Source: Massilia sp. Bi118
GTDB lineage: Bacteria; Pseudomonadota; Gammaproteobacteria; Burkholderiales; Burkholderiaceae_D
Direction of reading: 5' to 3'
DNA: 64,000 nucleotides
Assembly: GCF_918697865.1 (NCBI RefSeq)
Contig: NZ_CAKKMV010000004.1
Span: 124,001 to 188,000, forward strand
Shown: in pieces, positions 20,830-29,372 of the stretch
How the letters are laid out: each line of letters begins with the position of its first letter
How positions within the stretch are numbered: position 1 is the stretch's first letter
The notes under the pieces: generated by a model
The model's database searches: none
What the model was told of the DNA's origin: nothing
Seen by the model: the letters and a program-made list of their open reading frames with translations, nothing else
Made by a program: the position numbers and the translations under genes

Positions 20830-23107
20830 ATGCCCTGGCCTTATCCGTGCGGGCCGCCAGGCGCGCGATCAGCTGCTCGAGCGGCATCGGCCGGTGGAAC
20901 AGATAGCCTTGCATATAGGGGCTGCCGTGGCCGGCCAGGAAGCGCGCCTGGTCGTCGGACTCGATCCCTTCCGCGACGACGCGCAGGCCGAGGTGGCCGG
21001 CCATCGCCAGGATCGATTGCACGATGGCGGTGCCGTTGGCGTCGTGCGGCGTGTCGCGCATGAAGCTCTTGTCGATCTTGAGCTCGTACAGCGGCATCTT
21101 CTTCAGGTAGGCCAGGTTCGAGTAGCCGGTGCCGAAATCGTCGATCGAGAAGCGGATCCCGAGCGCCGCCAGTTCGCGCATGCGGGCGATGGTCTTGCCG
21201 ATGTCCTCGATCAGCAGGCCTTCGGTGACTTCGAAGATCAGTTGCTGCGGCGGCGCGCCGGTTTCCTGCAGTACCGCGCGTACCTGGGCCACGAAGTCCG
21301 GCTGGCGGAACTGCAGCGGGCTGACGTTGATCGACAGCGGCAGCGGGTGGCCGGCCGCGTCCAGCGCCAGCCAGGCCTGGCAGGCCTGGCGCAGCACCCA
21401 GCGCCCCAGCGGGACGATCAGGCCGCTGGCTTCGGCCAATGGAATGAACACATCCGGCGGCACGAAGCTGCCGTCGGCGCGGCGCCAGCGTGTCAAGAGT
21501 TCCGCGCCGGCAGGCAGCCCGTCCTGGCCGACCTGCAGCTGCAGGTGCATGGCCAGCTCGCCGTTCTCCAGCGCCAGCGCGAGGTCGCGTTCCAGCGACA
21601 GGCGGCGCTGGGCATCGGCCAGCATGTCCGTTTCGAACAGGGCGACGCCGTTGCGGCCGCCGGCCTTGGCGTGGTACATCGCGGTGTCGGCTTCGCGCAG
21701 CAGGTCGTGTGCGGTTTCGGCATGCAGCGGCAGGGCCACGCCGATGCTGGCCGAGGTATGGTGGGCCTGGCCGTCGATCTCGATCGGCTCGGCCAGCGCG
21801 GCGCGGATCTTGTCGGCCACCGCCAGCGCCGCGCGGGTCGCCTGCGCGGGGTCCGGCTCCAGGCCATCCAGCAGCACCACGAATTCGTCGCCGCCGAGGC
21901 GCGCCACGGTATCGCGCTGGCGCACCGCGCGGCCCAGGCGCTCCGCGGCCTGCACCAGCAGGGTATCGCCGGTGGCGTGGCCGCGGGCGTCGTTGATGTT
22001 CTTGAAGTTGTCGAGGTCGATGTACAGCAGCGCGCCCAGGCCGCGTCCATCGCGCGTGTGGCCGAGCAGGGCGTCCAGGCGGTCCATCAGCAGGCGTCGG
22101 TTCGGCAGGCCTGTCAGCACATCGTAGAAGGCCAGGCGGTGGATCGCGTCGGCGGCGTCGCGGCGCTCGGTGATGTCGCGGCCGACCACCACCCAGTGGG
22201 TCGCGTGTTCGCCGGCGCGGGCGAAGGGCATCATCTCCATCTCGACCCAATAGGGTTCGCCATCCTTCGTGTAGTTCACGATCTCGGCCCGCACCGGCTG
22301 GCTGCGCGCCATGCCGTCGAGGATGCGGCGGACTGTGGCCTTGTCGGTCTCGGGACCATGCAGCACGCGCATGCTCCGGCCGATGATCTCGCCGCGGGTG
22401 TAGCCGGTACGGCGCAGGAAGGCGTCGTTGGCGAACATGACCGGCTGCGAGACGTCCGGACCATCGACCGCGCGGGCGATCAGCACCATGTCGTTCAGGC
22501 GCGCCACCGCGGCCGAGGTCAGCTGCAGCTCGTCGTTCAGGGCCCGCACCCGCTCTTCGTCGCCGCGCACCTTGGCGAGCGTGTGCGAGAGGCCTTTCAG
22601 CAGGGTGCCGCTGGTCAGGACGATCATCGCGCCGACGCAGGTGAAATTCAGGGTCACTGCCAGCGCCGCGCTGAGGGCATTGCCTTCCATGCCGGGCACC
22701 GCCAGGGCGACGTGGCCGCCGCCGGCAAGCGCGACGATGCAGGCGGCGCTGAGCGCCAGCGCGCCCATCGCTGGCCGCAAGCCCAGCAGGATCACGGCCA
22801 TGACCGGCGGTCCCAGCAGGTAGTTGAGGCTGGCCGGGCCGATGGCCAGCATCAGCGCAATCGCCACCGCATACAGAACTGCCAGGAAATTCAGGACGCG
22901 CAGGCGGTAGGGCAAGCGCTCCAGGCGCCAGATCGCGAAGATCCAGGCCAGGGCGACGGTATCCATGAGCGCTACCGGCCACAGGCCCTGGTGGATCAAT
23001 AGTGGGATGCTGGGGGCGGCCGCAATCGCGCCCAGCGCGAGGACGACGGAGAGCAGGGAAGAGAAGATGCGGATACGCCACGCGGCGATATCGTTGACGC
23101 TGACCAT
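20828..23107 (-). CDS. membrane PAS-GGDEF-EAL cyclic-di-GMP protein
   Basis: 759 residues. About six N-terminal membrane helices (15-170), a short coiled linker, a PAS domain (about 205-320), a GGDEF domain with intact GGDEF (405-409) and an inhibitory RxxD site (RQRD, 396-399), and an EAL domain with AELLTRW, DDFGTGYSNL, EGIES and a final GYLFHRP. Both catalytic domains keep key residues, so it could make or break c-di-GMP. The PAS segment IIGRSMRVLHGPETD looks like a LOV domain (GRNCRFLQG) but has Met in place of the flavin-binding Cys, so it should not be a LOV photosensor. Start ATG at 23107. Confidence 0.92.
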   Translation of the reverse strand: MVSVNDIAAWRIRIFSSLLSVVLALGAIAAAPSIPLLIHQGLWPVALMDTVALAWIFAIWRLERLPYRLRVLNFLAVLYAVAIALMLAIGPASLNYLLGPPVMAVILLGLRPAMGALALSAACIVALAGGGHVALAVPGMEGNALSAALAVTLNFTCVGAMIVLTSGTLLKGLSHTLAKVRGDEERVRALNDELQLTSAAVARLNDMVLIARAVDGPDVSQPVMFANDAFLRRTGYTRGEIIGRSMRVLHGPETDKATVRRILDGMARSQPVRAEIVNYTKDGEPYWVEMEMMPFARAGEHATHWVVVGRDITERRDAADAIHRLAFYDVLTGLPNRRLLMDRLDALLGHTRDGRGLGALLYIDLDNFKNINDARGHATGDTLLVQAAERLGRAVRQRDTVARLGGDEFVVLLDGLEPDPAQATRAALAVADKIRAALAEPIEIDGQAHHTSASIGVALPLHAETAHDLLREADTAMYHAKAGGRNGVALFETDMLADAQRRLSLERDLALALENGELAMHLQLQVGQDGLPAGAELLTRWRRADGSFVPPDVFIPLAEASGLIVPLGRWVLRQACQAWLALDAAGHPLPLSINVSPLQFRQPDFVAQVRAVLQETGAPPQQLIFEVTEGLLIEDIGKTIARMRELAALGIRFSIDDFGTGYSNLAYLKKMPLYELKIDKSFMRDTPHDANGTAIVQSILAMAGHLGLRVVAEGIESDDQARFLAGHGSPYMQGYLFHRPMPLEQLIARLAARTDKARA

Positions 23108-23215
23108 GTGTACATACGATTATTGCATGGCAGCATTTTAAATTGCCGCAGGCCAAGTGTCACGATTGTTGGCGCCGGCCGTCTATATAAAACGACAGCC
23201 GCACCAGCCAGGCAC

Positions 23216-23812
23216 TCAGCGGTGCACGACCACCATCAAGGCCTTGGACTCGAGCTTGCCGGTATTCCGGATGATGTGCGCCTGGTCGGCCGGGTAGCGC
23301 GCCGTGGCGCCGTGCTTGACGCGCTTCTTCTCGGCGCCGACTTCCAGCTCGACCGCGCCGGTCAGCACGGTAAGGTGCTCGCTGGTGCCCGGATCGTGGC
23401 CCTGCGACGCCAGCTCGCCGCCCGGCGCCAGGGTCAATTCGTACCATTCATACTTGCCGGCCAGGTCCATCGGGCCGAGGATGCGCAGCGAGTAGCCGGC
23501 ATGGGCGCCGGGCAGGGTAGGGATCTCGTGGGCGTCGACCACGCGGATCACATCGCTGCTGCGGACCTCGGAGGACAGCAGTTCGCCGATCTGCACGCCG
23601 AGGGCGTTGGCCAGGCGCCAGGTGATGGCGATGGTCGGATTCGCCTTTTCGCGCTCTATCTGCGACAGCATCGACTTGGACACGCCGGCGATGCGCGATA
23701 GGTCCTCGAGCGTGAGGCCGCGCGCCAGGCGCAGGCGCTGCAGGGTGGCGCCGACTTCGGGCGGTGCGCCGGCGGGCGGGCTGGGGGCGAGGGCTGTTAC
23801 TACTTTATTCAT
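23216..23812 (-). CDS. XRE-family transcriptional regulator with C-terminal cupin
   Basis: 198 residues. An N-terminal helix-turn-helix (about 20-77: LQRLRLARGLTLEDLSRIAG and VSKSMLSQIEREKANPTI) and a C-terminal cupin barrel (about 115-195) that probably senses a small metabolite. It is divergent from kbl-tdh with 166 bases between the starts, and that gap holds two perfect palindromes. Regulation of threonine/glycine catabolism and of itself is the simplest inference. Members of this class control amino-acid or polyamine catabolism in other bacteria. Confidence 0.88.
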   Translation of the reverse strand: MNKVVTALAPSPPAGAPPEVGATLQRLRLARGLTLEDLSRIAGVSKSMLSQIEREKANPTIAITWRLANALGVQIGELLSSEVRSSDVIRVVDAHEIPTLPGAHAGYSLRILGPMDLAGKYEWYELTLAPGGELASQGHDPGTSEHLTVLTGAVELEVGAEKKRVKHGATARYPADQAHIIRNTGKLESKALMVVVHR

Positions 23813-23822
23813 CTAAGCTTAT

Positions 23823-23840
23823 TTGGCAATCGCTTGCCAA
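23823..23840. promoter_or_regulatory. palindrome, candidate operator for the XRE-cupin regulator
   Basis: TTGGCAA-TCGC-TTGCCAA, a perfect 18-base inverted repeat. On the minus strand it fills the spacer between TTGAAC (bases 23846-23841) and an AATAAG-like -10 just before the regulator's start, a layout that suits autorepression. Confidence 0.55.
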
Positions 23841-23860
23841 GTTCAATGGCCGGGGGTAAT

Positions 23861-23876
23861 ATTCAATATATTGAAT
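23861..23876. promoter_or_regulatory. palindrome between the XRE-cupin gene and kbl
   Basis: ATTCAATATATTGAAT is a perfect 16-base palindrome, about 102 bases before the kbl start and unlike the first palindrome in sequence. It is a possible binding site for the neighbouring or another regulator of kbl-tdh. Confidence 0.5.
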
Positions 23877-23978
23877 TTCTGTTCGAGATAAAGAACTCGG
23901 TGCACTACATCGAACGGATCAACGGTACAACATCCGATAACCACCGGTCAAGCCGGAAAATACAAGGACGAGGAAGAC

Positions 23979-25184
23979 ATGAGCGACCAGGCATTCTATA
24001 GCGCCCTCCAGACCAAACTCGACACGCTCCAGACCGAGGGCCTGTTCAAGCCCGAACGCGTGCTCGCATCGCGCCAGGGCGCGGAAGTGGTCGCATCGGA
24101 TGGCCGCACCCTGATCAATATGTGCGCCAACAACTACCTCGGCCTGTCCGGCGATCCGGAAACCCAGAAAGCGGCCGAAGCGGCGCTGCAGAAGTACGGC
24201 TACGGCCTGTCCTCGGTGCGCTTCATCTGCGGCACCCAGACCGTGCACAAGGAACTGGAGCAGAAGCTGTCCGACTTCCTCGGCACCGAAGACACCATCC
24301 TGTACGCGGCCGCCTTCGACGCCAACGGCGGCGTGTTCGAGCCGCTGTTCGACGAGAACGACGCGATCATCTCGGACGCCCTGAACCACGCTTCGATCAT
24401 CGACGGCATCCGCCTGTGCAAGGCCGCGCGCTACCGCTACGCCAACAACGACATGGCCGACCTGGAAAAGCAGCTGATCGCCGCCACCGACGCCGGCAAG
24501 CGCCACAAGATCATCGTCACCGACGGCGCCTTCTCGATGGACGGCACCATCGCCCAGCTGGACAAGATCGTCGAGCTGGCCGAAAAGTACGGCGCCCTGA
24601 CCATGATCGACGAATCGCACGCCTCCGGCTTCATGGGCAAGACGGGCCGCGGCACCCACGAGCACTTCAACATGATGGGCAAGATCGACATCATCACCGG
24701 CACCCTCGGCAAGGCCCTGGGCGGCGCGATGGGCGGCTTCACCTCGGGCCGCAAGGAAGTCATCGAGACCCTGCGCCAGAAATCGCGTCCCTACCTGTTC
24801 TCGAACACCCTGGCGCCGATGATCGCCGGCGCCTCGATCGCCGTGCTGGACCGCATCAGCAAGTCTACCTCCCTGCGCGACCGCCTGCACGAGAACACCG
24901 CCTACTTCCGCAAGGAGATCGAGCGCATCGGCTTCACCATCAAGCCGGGCACCCACCCGGTGGTGCCGGTGATGCTGTTCGACGCGCCGGTGGCGCAGAA
25001 ATTCGCGGCCCGCATGTTCGAACTGGGCGTGCTGCTGTCGGGCTTCTTCTACCCGGTGGTGCCGATGGGCCAGGCGCGCGTGCGCGTCCAGCTGTCGGCG
25101 GCGCATACCCGCGAACAGCTCGACACCGTCTTGACAGCATTCGAGCAGGCCGGCCGCGAGCTGGGCATCATTAAAAGCAACTGA
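23979..25184 (+). CDS. kbl: glycine C-acetyltransferase (2-amino-3-ketobutyrate CoA ligase)
   Basis: 401 residues, alpha-oxoamine synthase family with PLP. It converts 2-amino-3-ketobutyrate plus CoA to glycine and acetyl-CoA, the second step of threonine breakdown. The PLP lysine is Lys245 in GTLGKALGG, and DESHASG (Asp211) contacts the cofactor. NNYLGLSG near residue 52 and the late VRVQLSAAHT segment are typical. Start ATG at 23979 with GAGGAAG just upstream. It is followed after 17 bases by the dehydrogenase for the first step. Confidence 0.95.
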   Translation: MSDQAFYSALQTKLDTLQTEGLFKPERVLASRQGAEVVASDGRTLINMCANNYLGLSGDPETQKAAEAALQKYGYGLSSVRFICGTQTVHKELEQKLSDFLGTEDTILYAAAFDANGGVFEPLFDENDAIISDALNHASIIDGIRLCKAARYRYANNDMADLEKQLIAATDAGKRHKIIVTDGAFSMDGTIAQLDKIVELAEKYGALTMIDESHASGFMGKTGRGTHEHFNMMGKIDIITGTLGKALGGAMGGFTSGRKEVIETLRQKSRPYLFSNTLAPMIAGASIAVLDRISKSTSLRDRLHENTAYFRKEIERIGFTIKPGTHPVVPVMLFDAPVAQKFAARMFELGVLLSGFFYPVVPMGQARVRVQLSAAHTREQLDTVLTAFEQAGRELGIIKSN

Positions 25185-25201
25185 GAACAGGTAGGTAAAG
25201 C

Positions 25202-26158
25202 ATGGAACGCATCCTCATCATCGGCGCCAACGGCCAGATCGGCAGCGAACTCGTGACCGCGCTCGCGCAGCAGCACGGCGCGCAAAACGTCATCGCGTCG
25301 GACATCGGCGAAACCAACGTCTACGGCGCCGAGCGCTACACCCGCCTCGACGTCATGGACCGTGACGCCGTGGCCCGCCTGATCCTCGAAGAAGGCGTGA
25401 CCCAGGTCTACCAGCTGGCCGCGCTGCTGTCGGCCACCGGCGAAAAAGCCCCGCTGAAGGCCTGGAGCCTGAACATGGACGGCCTGCTGAACATCCTGGA
25501 AATCGCCCGCGAACGCGTTGAGGCCGGCAAGCCGCTGAAGGTGTTCTGGCCGTCGTCGATCGCCGCCTTCGGCCCGAACACGCCGGCCGAGAGCACCCCG
25601 CAGTACACGGTGATGGACCCGACCTCGATCTACGGCATCAGCAAGCTGGCCGGCGAGCGCCTGTGCGAGTACTACCACGCCAAGTACGGCGTCGACGTGC
25701 GCAGCATCCGCTATCCGGGCATCATCAGCTTCAAGTCGCCTCCGGGCGGCGGCACCACCGACTACGCGATTGCGATCTTCCACTCGGCGCTGAAGGGCGA
25801 CACGTATGAATGCTTCCTCGGCCCGGAAACCACGCTGCCGATGATCTACATGCCGGACGCGATCCGCGCCACCATCGAGCTGATGGATGCGCCGGCCGAG
25901 AAGGTCGTGATCCGTTCCTCGTACAACGTGGCGGGCGTATCCTTCAACCCGCGCGAACTGGCGGCGGCGATCCAGGCGAAGCTGCCGGCCTTCGAGATCG
26001 CGTACAAGCCGGATAGCCGCCAGGCGATTGCGGATTCGTGGCCGAAGAGCCTGGACGATGCGCGTGCTACGTCCGATTGGGGCTGGAAGGCGAAGATTGG
26101 TGTCGAGGAGATGGTTGACTCGATGCTCGAGAACGTGGACGTTGGCCAGACTGCCTAA
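25202..26158 (+). CDS. tdh: L-threonine 3-dehydrogenase, SDR (epimerase-like) type
   Basis: 318 residues, extended short-chain dehydrogenase fold: IIGANGQIGSE is the NAD-binding glycine motif, WPSSIAAFG carries the catalytic Ser, and YGISK the Tyr and Lys. Sequence alone reads 'NAD-dependent epimerase', but its position directly after kbl and the SDR-type threonine dehydrogenases known from Cupriavidus and some thermophiles support oxidation of threonine to 2-amino-3-ketobutyrate. It is not the zinc MDR-type Tdh of E. coli. The start at 25202 has a short purine-rich stretch upstream (AGGTAAAGC). Confidence 0.88.
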   Translation: MERILIIGANGQIGSELVTALAQQHGAQNVIASDIGETNVYGAERYTRLDVMDRDAVARLILEEGVTQVYQLAALLSATGEKAPLKAWSLNMDGLLNILEIARERVEAGKPLKVFWPSSIAAFGPNTPAESTPQYTVMDPTSIYGISKLAGERLCEYYHAKYGVDVRSIRYPGIISFKSPPGGGTTDYAIAIFHSALKGDTYECFLGPETTLPMIYMPDAIRATIELMDAPAEKVVIRSSYNVAGVSFNPRELAAAIQAKLPAFEIAYKPDSRQAIADSWPKSLDDARATSDWGWKAKIGVEEMVDSMLENVDVGQTA

Positions 26159-26165
26159 ATAGCCA

Positions 26166-26242
26166 CGTCATTCCCGCGCAGGCGGGAATCCAAGTTCGCG
26201 GCATATCGCCAAACTTGGGTTCCCGCCTTCGCGGGAACGACG
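26166..26242. repeat. paired inverted-repeat element (GTCATTCCCGC family)
   Basis: Copies at 26166-26194 and 26214-26242, facing each other over 19 bases. The second copy has changes (GGGTTCCC, GGGAACGACG) but keeps the palindrome. It begins 7 bases after the tdh stop and may act as an mRNA 3'-end hairpin. Confidence 0.82.
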
Positions 26243-26310
26243 TTTACACGGCCCTTGCCGTGGCATGCTTCGCCCACAAATAATAAAGAAGATTTTTCAG
26301 GAGACAGCTC

Positions 26311-27705
26311 ATGGACATGAGCGTATTTGACTTATTCAAGATCGGCATCGGCCCCTCCAGCTCCCACACGGTCGGCCCGATGGTCGCGGCCCGCCGCTTC
26401 CTGCTCGAATGCGGGGACCTGTCGCAGGCGGTGGGCGTCGAAGCCCACCTCTATGGCTCGCTGGCCCTGACCGGCGTCGGCCACGCCACCGACAAGGCAG
26501 TGATCCTGGGCCTGATGGGCGAGACCCCGCAGGGCGTGGATCCGGACAGCGTCGAGGACAAGCTGGCCGAGGCCGAGCTGGACGGCGTCCTGAAGCTGCT
26601 GGGCGCCAGGGAAGTGCCTTTCCAGTACCGCACCGGCCTGGTGTGGCACAAGCAGTCCTCGCTGCCGGAACACCCGAACGGCATGAAGTTCGTGCTCCAG
26701 CTGGCCGACGGCAGCGTCATCGAACGCATCTACTATTCGGTGGGCGGCGGCTTCATCACCGCGGCGGGCGAGAGCCAGAGCCGCGCGCTGGACGCCGATG
26801 GCGCCGCCTCCACGGTGCCGTTCCCGTTCAGTACCATGAGCGACCTGCTGGCCCATGGCCGCGAGCACGGATTGTCGATCCCGCACATGCTGCGCGCGAA
26901 CGAGCTGTCGCGCATCAGCGAGGCCGAGCTGGACGCAGGCCTGGACCGCATCTGGGACGTGATGCGCGACTGTATCGCCCACGGCCTGGTCACCGAAGGC
27001 CAGCTGCCCGGGGGCCTGAACGTCAAGCGCCGCGCGGCCAAGCTGTGGAAGCAGGCGCACTGCGACGCCGGCAACCGCCGCAACGAACTGCCGCACGATG
27101 CGACCCACCAGGTGACCCTGTACGCGATGGCCGTCAACGAAGAGAACGCGGCCGGCGGCCGGGTCGTGACGGCGCCGACCAATGGCGCGGCCGGCATCAT
27201 CCCGGCGGTGCTGCGCTACTACGCCGAGGACTGCCGCCCCAGCGATCCGGCCAAGGGCATCCGCGACTTCCTGCTGACCTCCGCGGCGATCGGCATGCTG
27301 TGCAAGAAGAACGCCTCGATCTCGGGCGCGGAAATCGGCTGCCAGGGCGAGGTCGGCGTGGCCTGCGCGATGGCGGCGGCGGGCCTGGTGGCGGCGCTCG
27401 GCGGCTCCAACGAGCGTATCGAGAACGCGGCGGAAATCGGCATCGAGCACCACCTCGGCATGACCTGCGACCCGATCGGCGGCCTGGTGCAGATCCCCTG
27501 CATCGAACGCAACGGCATGGGCGCGATCAAGGCGATCACCGCGGCCTCGCTGGCCATGAAAGGCGATGGCACCCACTTCGTCAGTCTCGACAATGTGATC
27601 GAGACCATGCGGCAGACGGGGTACGACATGCAGGCGAAGTACAAGGAGACTTCCTTGGGTGGCCTCGCTATCCACGTGGTGACGGTGAATCACGCTGCTT
27701 GCTGA
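26311..27705 (+). CDS. sdaA: L-serine ammonia-lyase, single-chain iron-sulfur type
   Basis: 464 residues. It deaminates serine to pyruvate using a [4Fe-4S] cluster. The N-terminal beta domain begins [21 protein letters not shown], the family signature. The C-terminal alpha domain has [17 protein letters not shown] and the cluster cysteines in [18 protein letters not shown] and IPCIERN. The first ATG at 26311 has GGAGA 8 bases upstream and is preferred over the Met two codons on. With kbl and tdh it forms a threonine-glycine-serine-pyruvate catabolic neighbourhood, though a repeat separates it from tdh and it may have its own promoter. Confidence 0.95.
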   Translation: MDMSVFDLFKIGIGPSSSHTVGPMVAARRFLLECGDLSQAVGVEAHLYGSLALTGVGHATDKAVILGLMGETPQGVDPDSVEDKLAEAELDGVLKLLGAREVPFQYRTGLVWHKQSSLPEHPNGMKFVLQLADGSVIERIYYSVGGGFITAAGESQSRALDADGAASTVPFPFSTMSDLLAHGREHGLSIPHMLRANELSRISEAELDAGLDRIWDVMRDCIAHGLVTEGQLPGGLNVKRRAAKLWKQAHCDAGNRRNELPHDATHQVTLYAMAVNEENAAGGRVVTAPTNGAAGIIPAVLRYYAEDCRPSDPAKGIRDFLLTSAAIGMLCKKNASISGAEIGCQGEVGVACAMAAAGLVAALGGSNERIENAAEIGIEHHLGMTCDPIGGLVQIPCIERNGMGAIKAITAASLAMKGDGTHFVSLDNVIETMRQTGYDMQAKYKETSLGGLAIHVVTVNHAAC

Positions 27706-27722
27706 TGTGCTGACGTGGACTC

Positions 27723-27795
27723 GCATTTCAGGCCACTGGCCTGAAATGCCCCACCCTACGAGTTGCGATAAACGTAGGGTGGGCTCCCCGAGCCC
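27723..27795. repeat. three stacked hairpins after sdaA
   Basis: 27723-27749 is a perfect 12-bp stem GCATTTCAGGCC / GGCCTGAAATGC with loop ACT. 27750-27783 pairs CCCACCCTACG with CGTAGGGTGGG. 27781-27795 is GGGCT-CCCCG-AGCCC. None is followed by a T-run, so these look like repeat-derived or mRNA-stabilising structures rather than a classical terminator. The second is of a type often scattered in betaproteobacterial genomes. Confidence 0.65.
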
Positions 27796-27826
27796 ACGGG
27801 CCGAAACCTGAACAAAATTCGGTAAA

Positions 27827-27856
27827 AAGACAAGTTTGCTGCGCGCGCACTATAAT
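27827..27856 (+). promoter_or_regulatory. sigma-70 promoter of thrC-moeA-moaD
   Basis: A perfect -10 box TATAAT (27851-27856) with AAGACA (27827-27832) 18 bases upstream. The thrC start is 40 bases downstream of the -10 box. Confidence 0.65.
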
Positions 27857-27896
27857 TGAATAGTCAACGCCTTCCAACTTCGATCCCGCTTACCGT

Positions 27897-29372
27897 ATGC
27901 ACTATGTCTCCACCCGCGCGACCAGCGCGTCCGCAGCACGCAATCCCCAAGGTTTTTCCGACATCCTCCTGGGCGGCCTCGCGCCGGACGGCGGACTGTA
28001 CCTGCCGGCCGAGTATCCGCAGGTAACGGGCGCCGAGCTCGATGCCTGGCGCAGCCTGTCGTATGCCGACCTGGCCTATGAAATCCTGCGCAAGTTCGCC
28101 ACCGACATCCCCGACGCAGACCTGAAGGCGCTGACGAGCAAGACCTACACGCCCGAGGTCTACCGCAACGCCCGCGCCGACGAATCGAGCTTTGATATCA
28201 CGCCGCTGCGCGTGCTGGAAGAGGGCGCGGACGGCAGGCTGATCCTGCAGGGCCTGTCGAACGGTCCGACCCTGGCCTTCAAGGACATGGCGATGCAGCT
28301 GCTGGGGAATCTGTTCGAGCATGCGCTGGCGAAGAACGGCGATGAGCTGAACATCTTCGGCGCCACCTCCGGCGACACCGGCAGCGCCGCCGAGTATGCG
28401 ATGCGCGGCAAGCGCGGCATCCGCGTCTTCATGCTGTCCCCGCACGCCAAGATGAGCGCCTTCCAGACCGCGCAGATGTTCAGCCTGCAGGACCCGAACA
28501 TCTTCAACATCGCGGTCGAAGGCGTGTTCGACGATTGCCAGGACATGGTGAAGGCGGTCTCGAACGACCTCGAATTCAAGGCCCGCCACAAGATCGGCAC
28601 GGTCAACTCGATCAACTGGGCGCGCGTGGTGGCGCAGGTGGTCTACTACTTCCGCGGCTACCTGAAGGCCACGACTTCGAACGAGCAGAAGGTTTCGTTC
28701 ACGGTCCCGTCGGGGAACTTCGGCAATATCTGCGCCGGCCACATCGCCCGCATGATGGGCCTGCCGATCGCCAAGCTGGTGGTCGCGACCAACGAGAACA
28801 ATGTGCTGGACGAGTTCTTCCGCACCGGCGTCTACCGCGTGCGCAAGCCGGCCGAGACCTTCCACACCAGCAGCCCGTCGATGGACATCTCGAAGGCCTC
28901 GAACTTCGAGCGCTTCGTCTACGACCTGGTGGGCCGCGACGCCGAGCGCACGCACGCGCTGTTCCGCAAGGTCGAGACCCAAGGCGGCTTCGACCTGTCG
29001 GGCGCGCCGGGCAGCGACGGCGACGAATTCAGGCGCGTGGCCGAATACGGCTTCGTCTCGGGCTGCTCGACGCACGAGGACCGCCTGAACACGATCCGCG
29101 AAGTCGCCGACGACTACGGCATCACCATCGACACCCACACCGCCGACGGCATCAAGGTCGCGCGCGCCCACCGCGAGCCGGGCATCCCGATGATCGTGCT
29201 GGAGACCGCGCTGGCCGCCAAGTTCAACGAGACCATCCTCGAAGCCCTGGGTACGGATGCCGAGCGTCCGGCCGGCTTCGAGAACATCGAGACCCTGCCG
29301 CAGCGCTTCGTCGTGATGAAGGCGGACGTGGCGCAGATGAAGGCCTACATCGCCGAGAGGACCGGGCAATGA
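27897..29372 (+). CDS. thrC: threonine synthase
   Basis: 491 residues, the longer (fungal/proteobacterial) type of threonine synthase. It converts O-phosphohomoserine to threonine with PLP. The N-terminus MHYVSTRATSASAARNPQGFSDILLGGLAPDGGLYLP is split here only by family pattern; the PLP lysine is in LAFKDMAMQ near residue 127, and SGDTGSAAEYA and the PSGNFGNICAGH loop bind the phosphate. In relatives hom usually precedes it; here sdaA does. The stop overlaps the moeA start by 4 bases (ATGA). Confidence 0.95.
   Translation: MHYVSTRATSASAARNPQGFSDILLGGLAPDGGLYLPAEYPQVTGAELDAWRSLSYADLAYEILRKFATDIPDADLKALTSKTYTPEVYRNARADESSFDITPLRVLEEGADGRLILQGLSNGPTLAFKDMAMQLLGNLFEHALAKNGDELNIFGATSGDTGSAAEYAMRGKRGIRVFMLSPHAKMSAFQTAQMFSLQDPNIFNIAVEGVFDDCQDMVKAVSNDLEFKARHKIGTVNSINWARVVAQVVYYFRGYLKATTSNEQKVSFTVPSGNFGNICAGHIARMMGLPIAKLVVATNENNVLDEFFRTGVYRVRKPAETFHTSSPSMDISKASNFERFVYDLVGRDAERTHALFRKVETQGGFDLSGAPGSDGDEFRRVAEYGFVSGCSTHEDRLNTIREVADDYGITIDTHTADGIKVARAHREPGIPMIVLETALAAKFNETILEALGTDAERPAGFENIETLPQRFVVMKADVAQMKAYIAERTGQ

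Noticed and set aside
22300..22450. Blue-light (LOV) photoreceptor
   Set aside because: The flavin-binding Cys is replaced by Met; kept only as a PAS domain with a note.
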